Shown: positions 43,805 through 52,116, counted from the stretch's first letter. The stretch is DNA of 64,000 bases from Eubacterium sp. (GCA_017619835.1 JAFZRN010000014.1:1-64000); one strand, 5' to 3'. Notes: generated from the sequence alone by a model not told the origin. Translations and numbers: made by a program.

Positions 43805-45286
43805 TCATTCGGTACCGCGAAGTTTGATGATCGGAGATCCTTTTCCGAGCACATAGTCACCGGTGATCACAACGGTTCCTATGGTATTATCTCTCGGTAC
43901 CTGATACATGATATCCAGGAGGAGTTCTTCTATTATTGAACGAAGAGCTCTCGCTCCGGTTTTTCTTTCTGCAGCAATCTTTGCTATCTCTTCAAAGGCA
44001 CTGTCTTCGAATTCAAGCTTAACCTCGTCAATCCTGAGTAATTTCTGATACTGTTTGATGATGGAATTACGAGGCTCCTTAAGAATCCTTATATACATAT
44101 CCTCATCGAGACTTTCAAGTGCAAATACAACAGGAAGTCTTCCTATAAACTCAGGGATCATACCGAAGTTTCTTAAGTCCTCTGTCGTGACCTTCGAAAG
44201 AAGCTTGGGATCATTTTCAAGCTCATCTCTAAGGTTTGCACCGAATCCTATAGAAGACTGTGCAGCAATCCTGGTCTTTATTATATCTTCAAGATCAGGA
44301 AATGCGCCGCCGCAGATAAATAGGATTCCGCTTGTGTTCATCATGGTGGTGGGAGTCATTGCATTCTTGCTTCCCGAACCAATGGGAACTTCCACCTCTG
44401 AACCTTCAAGGATTTTAAGCAGTCCCTGCTGAACGGCTTCACCGCTTACATCTCTTGATCTTGTTTCCTGCTTTTTAGCAAGCTTATCTATCTCATCTAT
44501 AAATACGATTCCGTGTTCGGCCTTTTCAAGATCATTATCTGCAGCTGCGAGAAGTTTTGAAAGAACGCTTTCTACGTCGTCACCGATATAACCGGCTTCG
44601 GTAAGAGAAGTGGCATCAGTGATTGCAAGGGGAACATCAAGGATTTTGGCTATTGTCTTAACCATATAGGTTTTACCGGATCCTGTAGGTCCGATCATGA
44701 GCATGTTGGATTTTTCAATCTCAACATCGTCCAGGAAGGCTTCGGGATTATCTTCATAATTAAGAGAAGCCTGCTCCTTTGCTGAAAGCTTCTTTTTAGG
44801 ATTAAGCTGTTCCTGTCTTTCTCTTTCTTCTTCAGATAGAACTCTTTTATAGTGATTATATACGGCTACAGACATAACCTTCTTGGCATATTCCTGACCT
44901 ACAACATCTCTGTCGAGCAGCTTTTTTATCTGGTGCGGAGCAGGGATATTATCAAGTGTGAGAGCAAAGGAAGCTTCATCTTCGGCACCGTCTTCGGAGA
45001 CATTTGCCTGACCTGAAGTGTCGGCCTTTTTCTTTCTTTTTAGTTTTTGTGAATTGGGGATATCCATGTTTGGCATGAACATATTAAGGTTATTTATCCC
45101 CGGCATATTTGTAAGATCGAATATAGGATTGTTATGCATCTGGTCCAGAGTCTTCTGAAGACAGTCGTTACAAACGCCGACATTTGGCATGATCTCTATA
45201 AGTTTACCTGTCTCGGATTCGGGCCTTCGGCACATATAACAATACTTTTCGTATTCATCATTATTACTCAATTTGTTGTCCTCCAT
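43805..45286 (-). CDS. clpX: ClpX-type AAA+ unfoldase, long form
   Basis: This 493-residue protein is about 70 longer than usual ClpX. The N-terminal zinc-binding domain has C16, C19, C39 and C42. A linker of about 60 residues follows, rich in Asn/Met and then Lys. The AAA+ core has Walker A GPTGSGKT (199-206), the pore loop AGYIGDD, Walker B GIVFIDEIDKL and the arginine-finger region IPEFIGRLPVV. The SSIGFG stretch supplies the IGF tripeptide that docks on ClpP. A second extra segment (about 150-185) lies before Walker A. No clpP or lon is adjacent, so it may be a second ClpX paralogue. Confidence 0.88.
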   Translation of the reverse strand: MEDNKLSNNDEYEKYCYMCRRPESETGKLIEIMPNVGVCNDCLQKTLDQMHNNPIFDLTNMPGINNLNMFMPNMDIPNSQKLKRKKKADTSGQANVSEDGAEDEASFALTLDNIPAPHQIKKLLDRDVVGQEYAKKVMSVAVYNHYKRVLSEEERERQEQLNPKKKLSAKEQASLNYEDNPEAFLDDVEIEKSNMLMIGPTGSGKTYMVKTIAKILDVPLAITDATSLTEAGYIGDDVESVLSKLLAAADNDLEKAEHGIVFIDEIDKLAKKQETRSRDVSGEAVQQGLLKILEGSEVEVPIGSGSKNAMTPTTMMNTSGILFICGGAFPDLEDIIKTRIAAQSSIGFGANLRDELENDPKLLSKVTTEDLRNFGMIPEFIGRLPVVFALESLDEDMYIRILKEPRNSIIKQYQKLLRIDEVKLEFEDSAFEEIAKIAAERKTGARALRSIIEELLLDIMYQVPRDNTIGTVVITGDYVLGKGSPIIKLRGTE

Positions 45287-45301
45287 ATCGTAATAAACGT
45301 A

Positions 45302-45330
45302 AGTATAACAAAGTATATATAAATTTGCAA
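45302..45330 (-). promoter_or_regulatory. clpX promoter
   Basis: On the minus strand TTGCAA (45330-45325) and TATACT (45307-45302) are 17 bases apart, close upstream of the clpX start. Confidence 0.75.
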
Positions 45331-45382
45331 AGAATCTGCCGAAATTTAAACATTTTTACACATGGAACTTGTAACGGTGAAG

Positions 45383-45391
45383 TGATACAAT
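45383..45391 (+). promoter_or_regulatory. extended -10 promoter for the phosphodiesterase gene
   Basis: TGaTACAAT (45383-45391) lies 25 bases before the ATG; the -35 (TGGAAC) is weak. Confidence 0.45.
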
Positions 45392-45415
45392 AAGTATCCG
45401 GAAAAAGGAGATATT

Positions 45416-46126
45416 ATGACTAAGATTATCGCACATAGAGGTGCCATAGGGCATTCATATGTTGAAAATACATTAGAGGCATTTGAAAGGGCGATTGAAC
45501 TCGGATGTGATATGGTCGAGTTTGATGTAAGACGTACAAAGGATAATGTGCTTGTAGTATTTCATGACAGAGTTTTTAATGATCTTCCTATAAAGCTTTC
45601 GAATTATGACACATTGGAGTCTGAAGCCGCTAAGTCCGGATTCCATCTGCCCGAACTTGAAGAAGTGCTGAATATCTGTAAGGGAAGGATATTTATGGAT
45701 ATTGAGGTTAAGGAGCACGGATTTGAGAAGAAACTCTTAAGAGAGCTTGATAAGGTTGTGTCTGTTAATGAATATTCCATCAAATCATTTAATGATAAAG
45801 TGCCTTATACCATCAAACAGCTAAGACCCGAGATCACCGTAGGACTGCTTCTCGGAAAAGAAAAAGCGGGTGTAAAAAGAAGATTAAATGAACTTTTTCC
45901 CCTTCGCAGACTTAAGGACTGTAAGGCTGATTTTGTAAGCCCTCAATACAGATTTCTTGTCCCGGGATACGTAAAATACTTAAAAAAGGCCGGATTTCCA
46001 ATATATGTATGGACAATAAATGATAAAAAGAATATAATAAAAGCCCTCTCTAAAGAGGTTGACGGTATTATCACTGACAGACCCGACAGGGCGCTTGTTA
46101 TTAGATCTAATTATACTAAGGATTAG
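45416..46126 (+). CDS. glycerophosphodiester phosphodiesterase
   Basis: This 236-residue enzyme of the GDPD family hydrolyses glycerophosphodiesters to glycerol 3-phosphate and an alcohol. The catalytic start is IIAHRGAIGHSYVENTLEAF with both histidine-region motifs. CDMVEFDVRRTKDNVLVVFHD supplies the metal and second His ligands, and FMDIEVKE and VDGIITDRPD complete the barrel. No signal peptide is present, so it acts in the cytosol. GGAGATATT precedes the ATG. Two short-gap genes follow, ending in a polysaccharide deacetylase. Confidence 0.93.
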   Translation: MTKIIAHRGAIGHSYVENTLEAFERAIELGCDMVEFDVRRTKDNVLVVFHDRVFNDLPIKLSNYDTLESEAAKSGFHLPELEEVLNICKGRIFMDIEVKEHGFEKKLLRELDKVVSVNEYSIKSFNDKVPYTIKQLRPEITVGLLLGKEKAGVKRRLNELFPLRRLKDCKADFVSPQYRFLVPGYVKYLKKAGFPIYVWTINDKKNIIKALSKEVDGIITDRPDRALVIRSNYTKD

Positions 46127-46128
46127 AA

Positions 46129-46482
46129 ATGAAAAAACGAATTCAGGAATATATCAAATATATCGACGCGATCCTCGCTGATACCGAAAATGATTACGAC
46201 TGGGATAGGGAGATGGAAAAACATCTTGTTCAGATTTCATTTTTCCAGCATGAGAGGCTGGTCCATCTGCTTGTATTTATGCTGGTCGCTATATGTACTG
46301 TTATGTGCATACTTGCATTTATCATTAAAGGTGATATAGTGATAGTTCCTCTTATTGTTTTATTATTCATACTTCTTGTACCATATTGCATGCATTATTA
46401 CCTTCTTGAGAACAGTGTTCAGAAGATGTATGACCAGTATGATGAAATGATGAGCAGAAAGGAAAAATGCTTTAAGGTATGA
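46129..46482 (+). CDS. small membrane protein, two helices
   Basis: This 117-residue protein has a charged helical start (1-42), two adjacent hydrophobic segments (about 43-65 and 68-88) and a short charged end. I recognise no family. It starts two bases after the phosphodiesterase stop and overlaps the deacetylase start by four bases (ATGA), so it is co-translated with surface-related enzymes. Confidence 0.72.
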   Translation: MKKRIQEYIKYIDAILADTENDYDWDREMEKHLVQISFFQHERLVHLLVFMLVAICTVMCILAFIIKGDIVIVPLIVLLFILLVPYCMHYYLLENSVQKMYDQYDEMMSRKEKCFKV

Positions 46483-47483
46483 TCAGACGTTTGTTCAGAA
46501 AACTGAATATCACCAAGGTTATCATTGCTGCCTTGGTCTTACTTGTTTTTGCTATGCCTGCCATTATTACCATCGGAGTTCTGAAACGTAATGATGCTGT
46601 TGATGCAAAAAGAGAAGCTTACGAAGAAAGTATCAAGGCTATGAATAAACCTGATAAGATAAAGCCTGATCCTGCTCGTTTTGAAGATATAAGTGAAGAG
46701 CCTGTTACGGCTGTATCATCTGTTGAAGAGATAAGTACACTTACCTCGGCCGAGCCTGAAGCTACGGCTGGTGATGCAACCGAAAGTGATGCTTTTGTAG
46801 AAGAAGCTACCGAAAATGATGCGGCCGAGGAAGAGGAGGCTTTAAGTGAAGTTCATCTTAACGGAAAGAGGGTTTATCTTACATTTGATGACGGCCCTTC
46901 TGATACTACTGAAGAGCTTCTTGATGTACTTGATGAATATGATGTAAAGGCTACATTTTTCGTAGTTGTAAATGATTTCGAACATAAAGCCGAGCTGAGA
47001 GATATTGTTAAAAGAGGACATACTCTTGGTCTTCATTCTAATTCTCATGTGTATAGTAAGATTTATGCTGATCTTGACAGCTTTATTAATGATGTCGAGA
47101 GTGTGAGAAGATGGGTTAAGGCAATCACCGGAGTGGATACAAAGTATTACAGATTCCCGGGTGGAAGCTCTAATAATGTTTCCGATGTTTCGATGAGCGA
47201 CTGTATCGATTATCTTAATGAGAACGGATATACGTATTTTGACTGGAATGCAGAGTCGAGAGATGCTGAGGATCTGTCGCTTTCTACGGATGCTCTGGTT
47301 GAGAATACACTCAGCTATGTAAGGAATAATGAGGGTGATTCTATCGTGCTGATGCATGATCTGGATGAGCATTATAATACGGTGCTTGCGCTGCCCAGGA
47401 TCATTGAGGGACTTCGTTCAGAGGGATACGAGATTTGTACGCTCAGTGAGGAATCACCGAAGTGTCACCATAGGGATGAATGA
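46479..47483 (+). CDS. membrane-anchored polysaccharide deacetylase (NodB domain)
   Basis: This 334-residue protein has an N-terminal transmembrane helix (about 13-35) and an acidic Glu/Thr/Ala-rich spacer to about residue 125. The NodB-fold deacetylase follows. The motifs are in order: TFDDGPSD (catalytic and metal Asp), HSNSH (metal histidines), RFPGGSSN, DWNAESRD and LMHD. It should act outside the cell on peptidoglycan or another amino-sugar polymer, with resistance to lysozyme as the typical effect. It is the last gene of a three-gene run. The second structured repeat element starts seven bases after its stop. Confidence 0.92.
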   Translation: MIRRLFRKLNITKVIIAALVLLVFAMPAIITIGVLKRNDAVDAKREAYEESIKAMNKPDKIKPDPARFEDISEEPVTAVSSVEEISTLTSAEPEATAGDATESDAFVEEATENDAAEEEEALSEVHLNGKRVYLTFDDGPSDTTEELLDVLDEYDVKATFFVVVNDFEHKAELRDIVKRGHTLGLHSNSHVYSKIYADLDSFINDVESVRRWVKAITGVDTKYYRFPGGSSNNVSDVSMSDCIDYLNENGYTYFDWNAESRDAEDLSLSTDALVENTLSYVRNNEGDSIVLMHDLDEHYNTVLALPRIIEGLRSEGYEICTLSEESPKCHHRDE

Positions 47484-47489
47484 TGGTGT

Positions 47490-47608
47490 GCAGCTGTGCG
47501 TTGAAGCGGGTATACCGCAACCATGTTCCCCTTAGAGAGCAGGAGAATGCTCTCTAAGTGAAACAGGATTGCGCCCTCCCGCGCTTACATATGGGTAACG
47601 TACTCTGC
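47490..47608 (+). ncRNA. structured RNA-like element, copy 2
   Basis: This is the same 119-base plan as at 5269-5387. GCAG (47490-47493) pairs with CTGC (47605-47608), and AAGCG (47504-47508) with CGCTT (47582-47586). CGCAA-CC-a-TGTT (47516-47527) pairs with AACA-GG-a-TTGCG (47562-47573). The tip is an 11-bp hairpin, 47531-47541 with 47548-47558, around GGAGAA. Against copy 1, G-C has become A-T in the CGCAR/YTGCG helix and the whole tip stem has changed sequence while staying paired. It lies between a deacetylase gene and folC, with no U-tract. Confidence 0.65.
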
Positions 47609-47652
47609 TATAGAGATATGGATTATTATTTGATTAGTGTAGGGCTTGAATA

Positions 47653-48915
47653 GTGGATTACAAGGAAATTAGAAATTATATAAAAGAGAAAGATAAGCTC
47701 GGGAGTGTCTTTGGCCTTGAGACAATCAACGGGCTTCTTTTTCGGTTGGGTAATCCCGAGAGAAGGATTCCCTGCATACATATTGCCGGTACAAATGGTA
47801 AGGGCAGTATAATGGCTTATATTGAGGAGACTCTTATTGAGGCCGGCATGAGGGTTGGGCGATATATTTCTCCGACTATTTTTTCCTACAGGGAAAGATG
47901 GATGCTTAATCATGAGTGGGCTTCCGAGGAGGATGTTGTATGGGCTATCTCCAAGGTTAAGGAGATTGATGATGAGCTTGGCTCCAGGGCAACAGCTTTT
48001 GAGATTGAGACTGCTGCGGCATTTCTTCTTTTTGATAAGTGGGGATGCGATATAATGCTTATCGAGTGTGGTATGGGCGGTGAGCTGGATGCCACGAATG
48101 TATTTGATAACACTGCTCTAAATATTCTTGCTTCCGTAAGCAGGGACCATATGAATGTTCTGGGCGATACGATAGAAGAGATTACAGGGACTAAGCTTGG
48201 GATAGTAAGAGAGAGTTCTACTCTTATCAGTTATCCTCAGGTTAAGGCCTCGATGGATGTCATCAAAGAGTACTCTGATAAAAATGAAGTGAATCTTATA
48301 ATTCCTGATACAAAGCAGCTGGAAGTTTTGGCTGAAGGTATTAACGGCTCCGAATTCATTTACAAGGGTGAAAGATTTAAGATTAAGATTGGTTCGCATT
48401 ATCAGATTCTGAATGCGATCACGGCTATTGAAGCTTTAAATGTTTTGGAAAGCATAACTGTTTCGGATATCAGAAAAGGCCTTGAGAATACTTCCTGGGA
48501 CGCTAGACTAAGCGTAATAGGAAAAGATCCATATATTATCGTAGATGGTGCTCATAATGAGGATGCGTGGCTCAGACTCAGAGAAAGTCTCGAGAAGTAT
48601 TTTACAAATGAGCAAATCATATATATAATTAGTGTACTGGCTGATAAAGAATATGAGAAGATGATTGAAATTCTTTCTCCTACGGCTTATCATGTATATA
48701 CGGTCCAGTCAAAGAATCCGAGAGCTCTTTTGAAGGAAAGACTTGCCGAGCTTTTTAATGGTAAGGGGATAAATGCCGAGGCAAGGGATGACGTGATCGG
48801 AGCGCTGAAGGATGCTGTATCTTTATCACAGTCTTTAAATGATAACAATCCTATTGTTATATGCGGTACACTATCTATTACAGGTGAGGTGTTAAAATGC
48901 AAAGAGTTAATTTGA
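47653..48915 (+). CDS. folC: folylpolyglutamate/dihydrofolate synthase
   Basis: This 420-residue Mur-ligase-fold enzyme adds glutamate to (dihydro)pteroate or folate. The ATP loop is GTNGKGS (46-52). The folate-specific RYISPTIFSYRERWMLN and the ECGMGGELDATNVFDN metal segment follow, and VDGAHNEDAW marks the C-terminal domain. The start is GTG 47653, with only a modest TAGGG site about nine bases before it. It overlaps the HD-protein gene by 19 bases, and a folB-folK fusion follows, so this is a folate operon. Confidence 0.93.
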   Translation: MDYKEIRNYIKEKDKLGSVFGLETINGLLFRLGNPERRIPCIHIAGTNGKGSIMAYIEETLIEAGMRVGRYISPTIFSYRERWMLNHEWASEEDVVWAISKVKEIDDELGSRATAFEIETAAAFLLFDKWGCDIMLIECGMGGELDATNVFDNTALNILASVSRDHMNVLGDTIEEITGTKLGIVRESSTLISYPQVKASMDVIKEYSDKNEVNLIIPDTKQLEVLAEGINGSEFIYKGERFKIKIGSHYQILNAITAIEALNVLESITVSDIRKGLENTSWDARLSVIGKDPYIIVDGAHNEDAWLRLRESLEKYFTNEQIIYIISVLADKEYEKMIEILSPTAYHVYTVQSKNPRALLKERLAELFNGKGINAEARDDVIGALKDAVSLSQSLNDNNPIVICGTLSITGEVLKCKELI

Positions 48916-49394
48916 TCTTAACGGATAAGACTTTTTTGGAAAGGATGCGTCAGATAGAGGAAGCTGAGAAGGACAGAAAGTTCTGCAAGCATGGCTATGA
49001 GCATATTGTTGACGTTGCTAGACTGTCTTATATCTTATATCTGGAAAACAGATTAAAGAACAAAGATTCCGAGATCATTGATAAGGCATTTATTTATGCT
49101 GCGGCTCTTCTTCATGATATCGGTCGTTTTTCCGAGTTTGAAAAGTTCTTAAGTCACGGTGAGGCCGGCTCAGTCATCGCCAGAGGTATACTTGAAAATG
49201 CCTGCTTTGATCCTGATGAAAGAGAGATCATCTGCGATGCTATAAGAAGACATAATGAGGTTCCGAGAGATCCTGATTCTCTTACAGGACTTCTTTATCG
49301 TGCTGACAAAATGTCCAGAAGCTGCTTTGACTGCAAGGCATATGATGAATGTAACTGGCCTGATGACAAAAAGAATCATTTCCTTGTTATCTAA
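48897..49394 (+). CDS. HD-domain phosphohydrolase
   Basis: This 165-residue protein has the HD metal-binding pattern: KHGYEHIVDVARLSY supplies the first His, LLHDIGRF the His-Asp pair, and LSHGEAGS and RRHNE further ligands. The C-terminus has four cysteines (CFDCKAYDEC) that may bind a metal. It overlaps folC by 19 bases, with a GAGGTG site inside folC, and precedes the FolB-FolK fusion by 26 bases. Such HD proteins recur in clostridial folate clusters. A role on a pterin or folate phosphate is plausible but unproven. Confidence 0.82.
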   Translation: MQRVNLILTDKTFLERMRQIEEAEKDRKFCKHGYEHIVDVARLSYILYLENRLKNKDSEIIDKAFIYAAALLHDIGRFSEFEKFLSHGEAGSVIARGILENACFDPDEREIICDAIRRHNEVPRDPDSLTGLLYRADKMSRSCFDCKAYDECNWPDDKKNHFLVI

Positions 49395-49420
49395 AGTAAT
49401 TGTTTTATCCAGAGGTTATA

Positions 49421-51106
49421 ATGGACAAGATAAGAATTGAAAATATTAAAGTATTTGCTTATCACGGTGTTCTTGAGAGCGAGAAGATTAACGGACAGGA
49501 CTTTTTCATAAGTGCCGAATTCTCCCTTGACCTTAAGAAGGCCGGAGTTTCCGATAAGCTTACTGAAACCGTAAACTATGCTGAGGCGACAGAGCTGATC
49601 CAGGATACATTTGTCGAAACTCAGTATGATACGATTGAAGCTGCCGCTGAAGCTGTTGTTGAGGCGGTTCTTCTTAAATATGAAGCTATAAAGAGCGTTA
49701 CAATAAAGGTTAGTAAGCCAAATGCTCCGATCGATGCTGATTTCAGGGATGTATCCGTTGAGATCACAAGATCTAAGCATAAGGCTTTTCTTGGACTTGG
49801 ATCTAATCTCGGGGACAGGGAAAAATATCTTGATATGGCGATCGAGGAGCTCGGAAGAGACAGTGCGATCACAGTTAAGAAGATTTCTTCCTTTATTGAA
49901 ACGGAACCCTATGGTCCGGTTGAACAGCCGGATTTTCTTAATGGTGTGATTGAAGTTGAAACAACTCTTGAAGCCGATGAACTCTTATCTATCATTAATG
50001 ATATAGAGCAGGAGGCGGGAAGAGAGCGTATCATCCACTGGGGCCCCAGAACTCTTGATATTGATATCCTTTTCTTTGATGATGCAGTTATCAATACCGA
50101 AATACTTACTATACCTCATCCCGAGATGCATAAGAGAGAATTCGTTCTTGTTCCGATGAATGAGATCGCTCCTTATGTTTATCATCCGACTTTAAGGAAA
50201 AATGTTTCTCAGATGCTGGATGACTTAAAGCATTCCGGATATGTTGCTGCCGATCATGTAGAGACAGAATCCTTTACCGAGCTTGACCACCTTTCGACTA
50301 AAGGTAAGACTGTCGTATATGCCGGTGTTCCCGGAGCATATGCCGAAGAAGCTGCCATCAAGTTTTTCGGTGGCGGAGTTAATTATATAAACGTTAAAAA
50401 GTTTGATGATGTTGTAAAGGCTGTAGCTGAGGGACAGGCTCATTATGGTGTTATTCCCATTGAGAATAGTTCTGCGGGTTTTGTGACCGGTAATTATGAT
50501 ATTATCAGGACCAGTGGTGTTAAGATCGTTGCACAGGTTACAATAGATATAAATCATTGCCTTCTTTCTCTGAAAGAAGCTACTATAAATGACATCACAA
50601 AGGTTTATTCTCATCCACAGGGACTTATGCAGTGTAAAGATTATATCGATTCTCAAGGCTTTAAGGCTGAAAGCGTAAGTAATACTGCAAGAGCCGCCAT
50701 GAGAGTAAAGGAAGAGGGCCTTATGAATCAGGGAGCCATTTCCAGTGAAAGGGCTGCCGAGATATACGATCTTAAGATCCTGGATAAGAATGTTAACTTC
50801 TCAAAGGATAATTCAACTAAGTTTGTTATCCTTACAAGAGAAGAGGTATTCTTAAGCGAGTCCATAAATGTCAGTGTCTGCTTTACGACTCAGCATAAGG
50901 TCGGTGCACTTTATGATGTAATGGGTATAATTGATTGTAATCAGCTTAATATGACAAGTATTGAATCACGTCCGTCGCTTAAGCATAAGTGGGAGTACTG
51001 GTTCTATGTGACATTTGAGGGTAAGCTTACAGACAGAAATGTAATTAAGGCTTTACGTGAGCTTAAGGCTAATACGGATGAAATGATAATACTCGGAACA
51101 TATTAA
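49421..51106 (+). CDS. FolB-FolK-PheA triple fusion
   Basis: One uninterrupted 561-residue frame joins three enzymes. FolB (1-118): dihydroneopterin aldolase with VFAYHGVLESEKINGQ and the Lys in VSKPNAPI. FolK (122-285): pterin pyrophosphokinase with FLGLGSNLGDRE, GPRTLDIDILFFDD and IPHPEMHKREFVLVPM. PheA (297-561): prephenate dehydratase with IPIENSSAG, VYSHPQGLMQC, the TRF-equivalent STKF (465-468), and an ACT domain with ESRP (515-518) for Phe feedback. FolB-FolK fusions are common; the added PheA is unusual. ATG 49421 has AGAGG five bases upstream and is preferred to TTG 49400. Confidence 0.9.
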   Translation: MDKIRIENIKVFAYHGVLESEKINGQDFFISAEFSLDLKKAGVSDKLTETVNYAEATELIQDTFVETQYDTIEAAAEAVVEAVLLKYEAIKSVTIKVSKPNAPIDADFRDVSVEITRSKHKAFLGLGSNLGDREKYLDMAIEELGRDSAITVKKISSFIETEPYGPVEQPDFLNGVIEVETTLEADELLSIINDIEQEAGRERIIHWGPRTLDIDILFFDDAVINTEILTIPHPEMHKREFVLVPMNEIAPYVYHPTLRKNVSQMLDDLKHSGYVAADHVETESFTELDHLSTKGKTVVYAGVPGAYAEEAAIKFFGGGVNYINVKKFDDVVKAVAEGQAHYGVIPIENSSAGFVTGNYDIIRTSGVKIVAQVTIDINHCLLSLKEATINDITKVYSHPQGLMQCKDYIDSQGFKAESVSNTARAAMRVKEEGLMNQGAISSERAAEIYDLKILDKNVNFSKDNSTKFVILTREEVFLSESINVSVCFTTQHKVGALYDVMGIIDCNQLNMTSIESRPSLKHKWEYWFYVTFEGKLTDRNVIKALRELKANTDEMIILGTY

Positions 51107-51113
51107 ATAAAGC

Positions 51114-51143
51114 TTGACAAAAGCTTATATTTTGTGATATTTT
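51114..51143 (+). promoter_or_regulatory. promoter of infC-rpmI-rplT
   Basis: TTGACA (51114-51119) is followed 18 bases later by TATTTT (51138-51143) with an extended TGa. Transcription would start about 190 bases before the infC start. Confidence 0.65.
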
Positions 51144-51294
51144 AATCAAGCGTCTGATAAATGGCGCTGATAGTATAAAAATGAAGCAGAGTATCCACTC
51201 TCACCTAGGACAGCGAGTAAGCGGTCGGGTCGAATATCTTCTTTAAACATATGACTGTAATACGGTCTATATGTTTTTATGTGAGTTATTAATG
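51144..51294 (+). promoter_or_regulatory. infC operon leader with antiterminator potential
   Basis: This untranslated leader resembles the L20/IF3 autoregulatory leaders of Firmicutes in position. It has one bulged hairpin, ACATATGAC (51247-51255) with GTCTATATGT (51265-51274), followed by TTTTT. GTATCCAC (51191-51198) can pair with GTGGATAT (51294-51301), which would break the 5' arm of the terminator at 51295-51326 and act as antiterminator. Control by L20 is inferred from gene content. Confidence 0.6.
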
Positions 51295-51326
51295 TGGATA
51301 TCGCTTCGATATCCATTTTTGTTTTT
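51295..51326 (+). terminator. attenuator terminator before infC
   Basis: TGGATATC (51295-51302) pairs with GATATCCA (51308-51315) around GCTTC, followed by TTTTTGTTTTT. It ends three bases before the infC ribosome binding site. Confidence 0.85.
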
Positions 51327-51341
51327 GCGGAGGGTAAAGCA

Positions 51342-51851
51342 ATAGACTATTTAATTAATGAACAGATTCGTGACAAAGAAGTAAGAGTAATCGGATCGGA
51401 AGGTAATCAGCTGGGGGTAATGGACATTCAGGAAGCAAGACAGCTTGCAGAGGATGCAGGGCTTGATCTCGTAAGAGTATCACCTAATGCAAAGCCGCCT
51501 GTATGTAAGATAATTGATTACGGAAAATTCCGTTACGAGATATCTCGTAAGGAAAAAGAAGCTAAGAAGAAGCAGAAGATTGTTGAGATCAAGGAAGTAC
51601 GTCTTTCGCCCAATATTGAGGAAAATGATCTTAATACCAAGATAAGTCAGGCCAGAAAGTTCCTTGCAAAGGGTAACAGAGTTAAGGTTACTCTGAGATT
51701 CAGAGGACGTGAGCTTGCCTATGTAAATCAGAACAAGCCTCTTCTTGATGATTTTGCTGAGAAGCTTTCAGACGTATCAGTTATTGATAAGCCTGCAAAG
51801 TTTGAAGGTCGAAGCATGACTATGTTTCTTGCTGCTAAGACAAATAAATAA
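51342..51851 (+). CDS. infC: translation initiation factor IF-3 (probable ATA start)
   Basis: IF-3 binds the 30S subunit and checks start-codon pairing. From 51342 the protein has 169 residues and begins (M)DYLINEQIRDKEVRVIG, the conserved IF-3 N-terminus, with the C-terminal domain VRLSPNIEENDLNTKISQARKFL. No ATG, GTG or TTG fits. GGAGGG (51329-51334) stands exactly seven bases before an ATA codon, whereas an in-frame GTG at 51294 lies inside the attenuator hairpin. IF-3 genes are known for non-standard starts that allow self-control, so ATA is the best reading. rpmI and rplT follow. Confidence 0.9.
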   Translation: MDYLINEQIRDKEVRVIGSEGNQLGVMDIQEARQLAEDAGLDLVRVSPNAKPPVCKIIDYGKFRYEISRKEKEAKKKQKIVEIKEVRLSPNIEENDLNTKISQARKFLAKGNRVKVTLRFRGRELAYVNQNKPLLDDFAEKLSDVSVIDKPAKFEGRSMTMFLAAKTNK

Positions 51852-51879
51852 TTATTTATATACATAGGAGGAAAAGAAA

Positions 51880-52077
51880 ATGCCAAAGTTAAAGACAAAA
51901 AGAGCTGCTGCAAAGCGTTTCAAGGTTACAGGAACAGGAAAGCTCAAGAGAAATAAGGCTTATAAGAGCCATATCCTTACTAAGAAGACAACTAAGAGAA
52001 AGAGAAATCTTAGAAAAGCAACAATGACTGATAAGACAAATGAGAAGAATATGAAGAAGATTCTTCCATATCTTTAA
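51880..52077 (+). CDS. rpmI: ribosomal protein L35
   Basis: This is a 65-residue, very basic 50S protein. It starts [20 protein letters not shown], the L35 hallmark, then [24 protein letters not shown] precedes the ATG. It is second in the canonical infC-rpmI-rplT operon. Confidence 0.97.
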   Translation: MPKLKTKRAAAKRFKVTGTGKLKRNKAYKSHILTKKTTKRKRNLRKATMTDKTNEKNMKKILPYL

Positions 52078-52116
52078 GATTTGGGAATAGATTGATTCGA
52101 TTAGGAGGATAATGAA

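Noticed and set aside
51294..51341. GTG start for infC with a 16-residue extension
   Set aside because: The codons lie in an intrinsic terminator and the extension has no IF-3 similarity; the Shine-Dalgarno points to ATA 51342.
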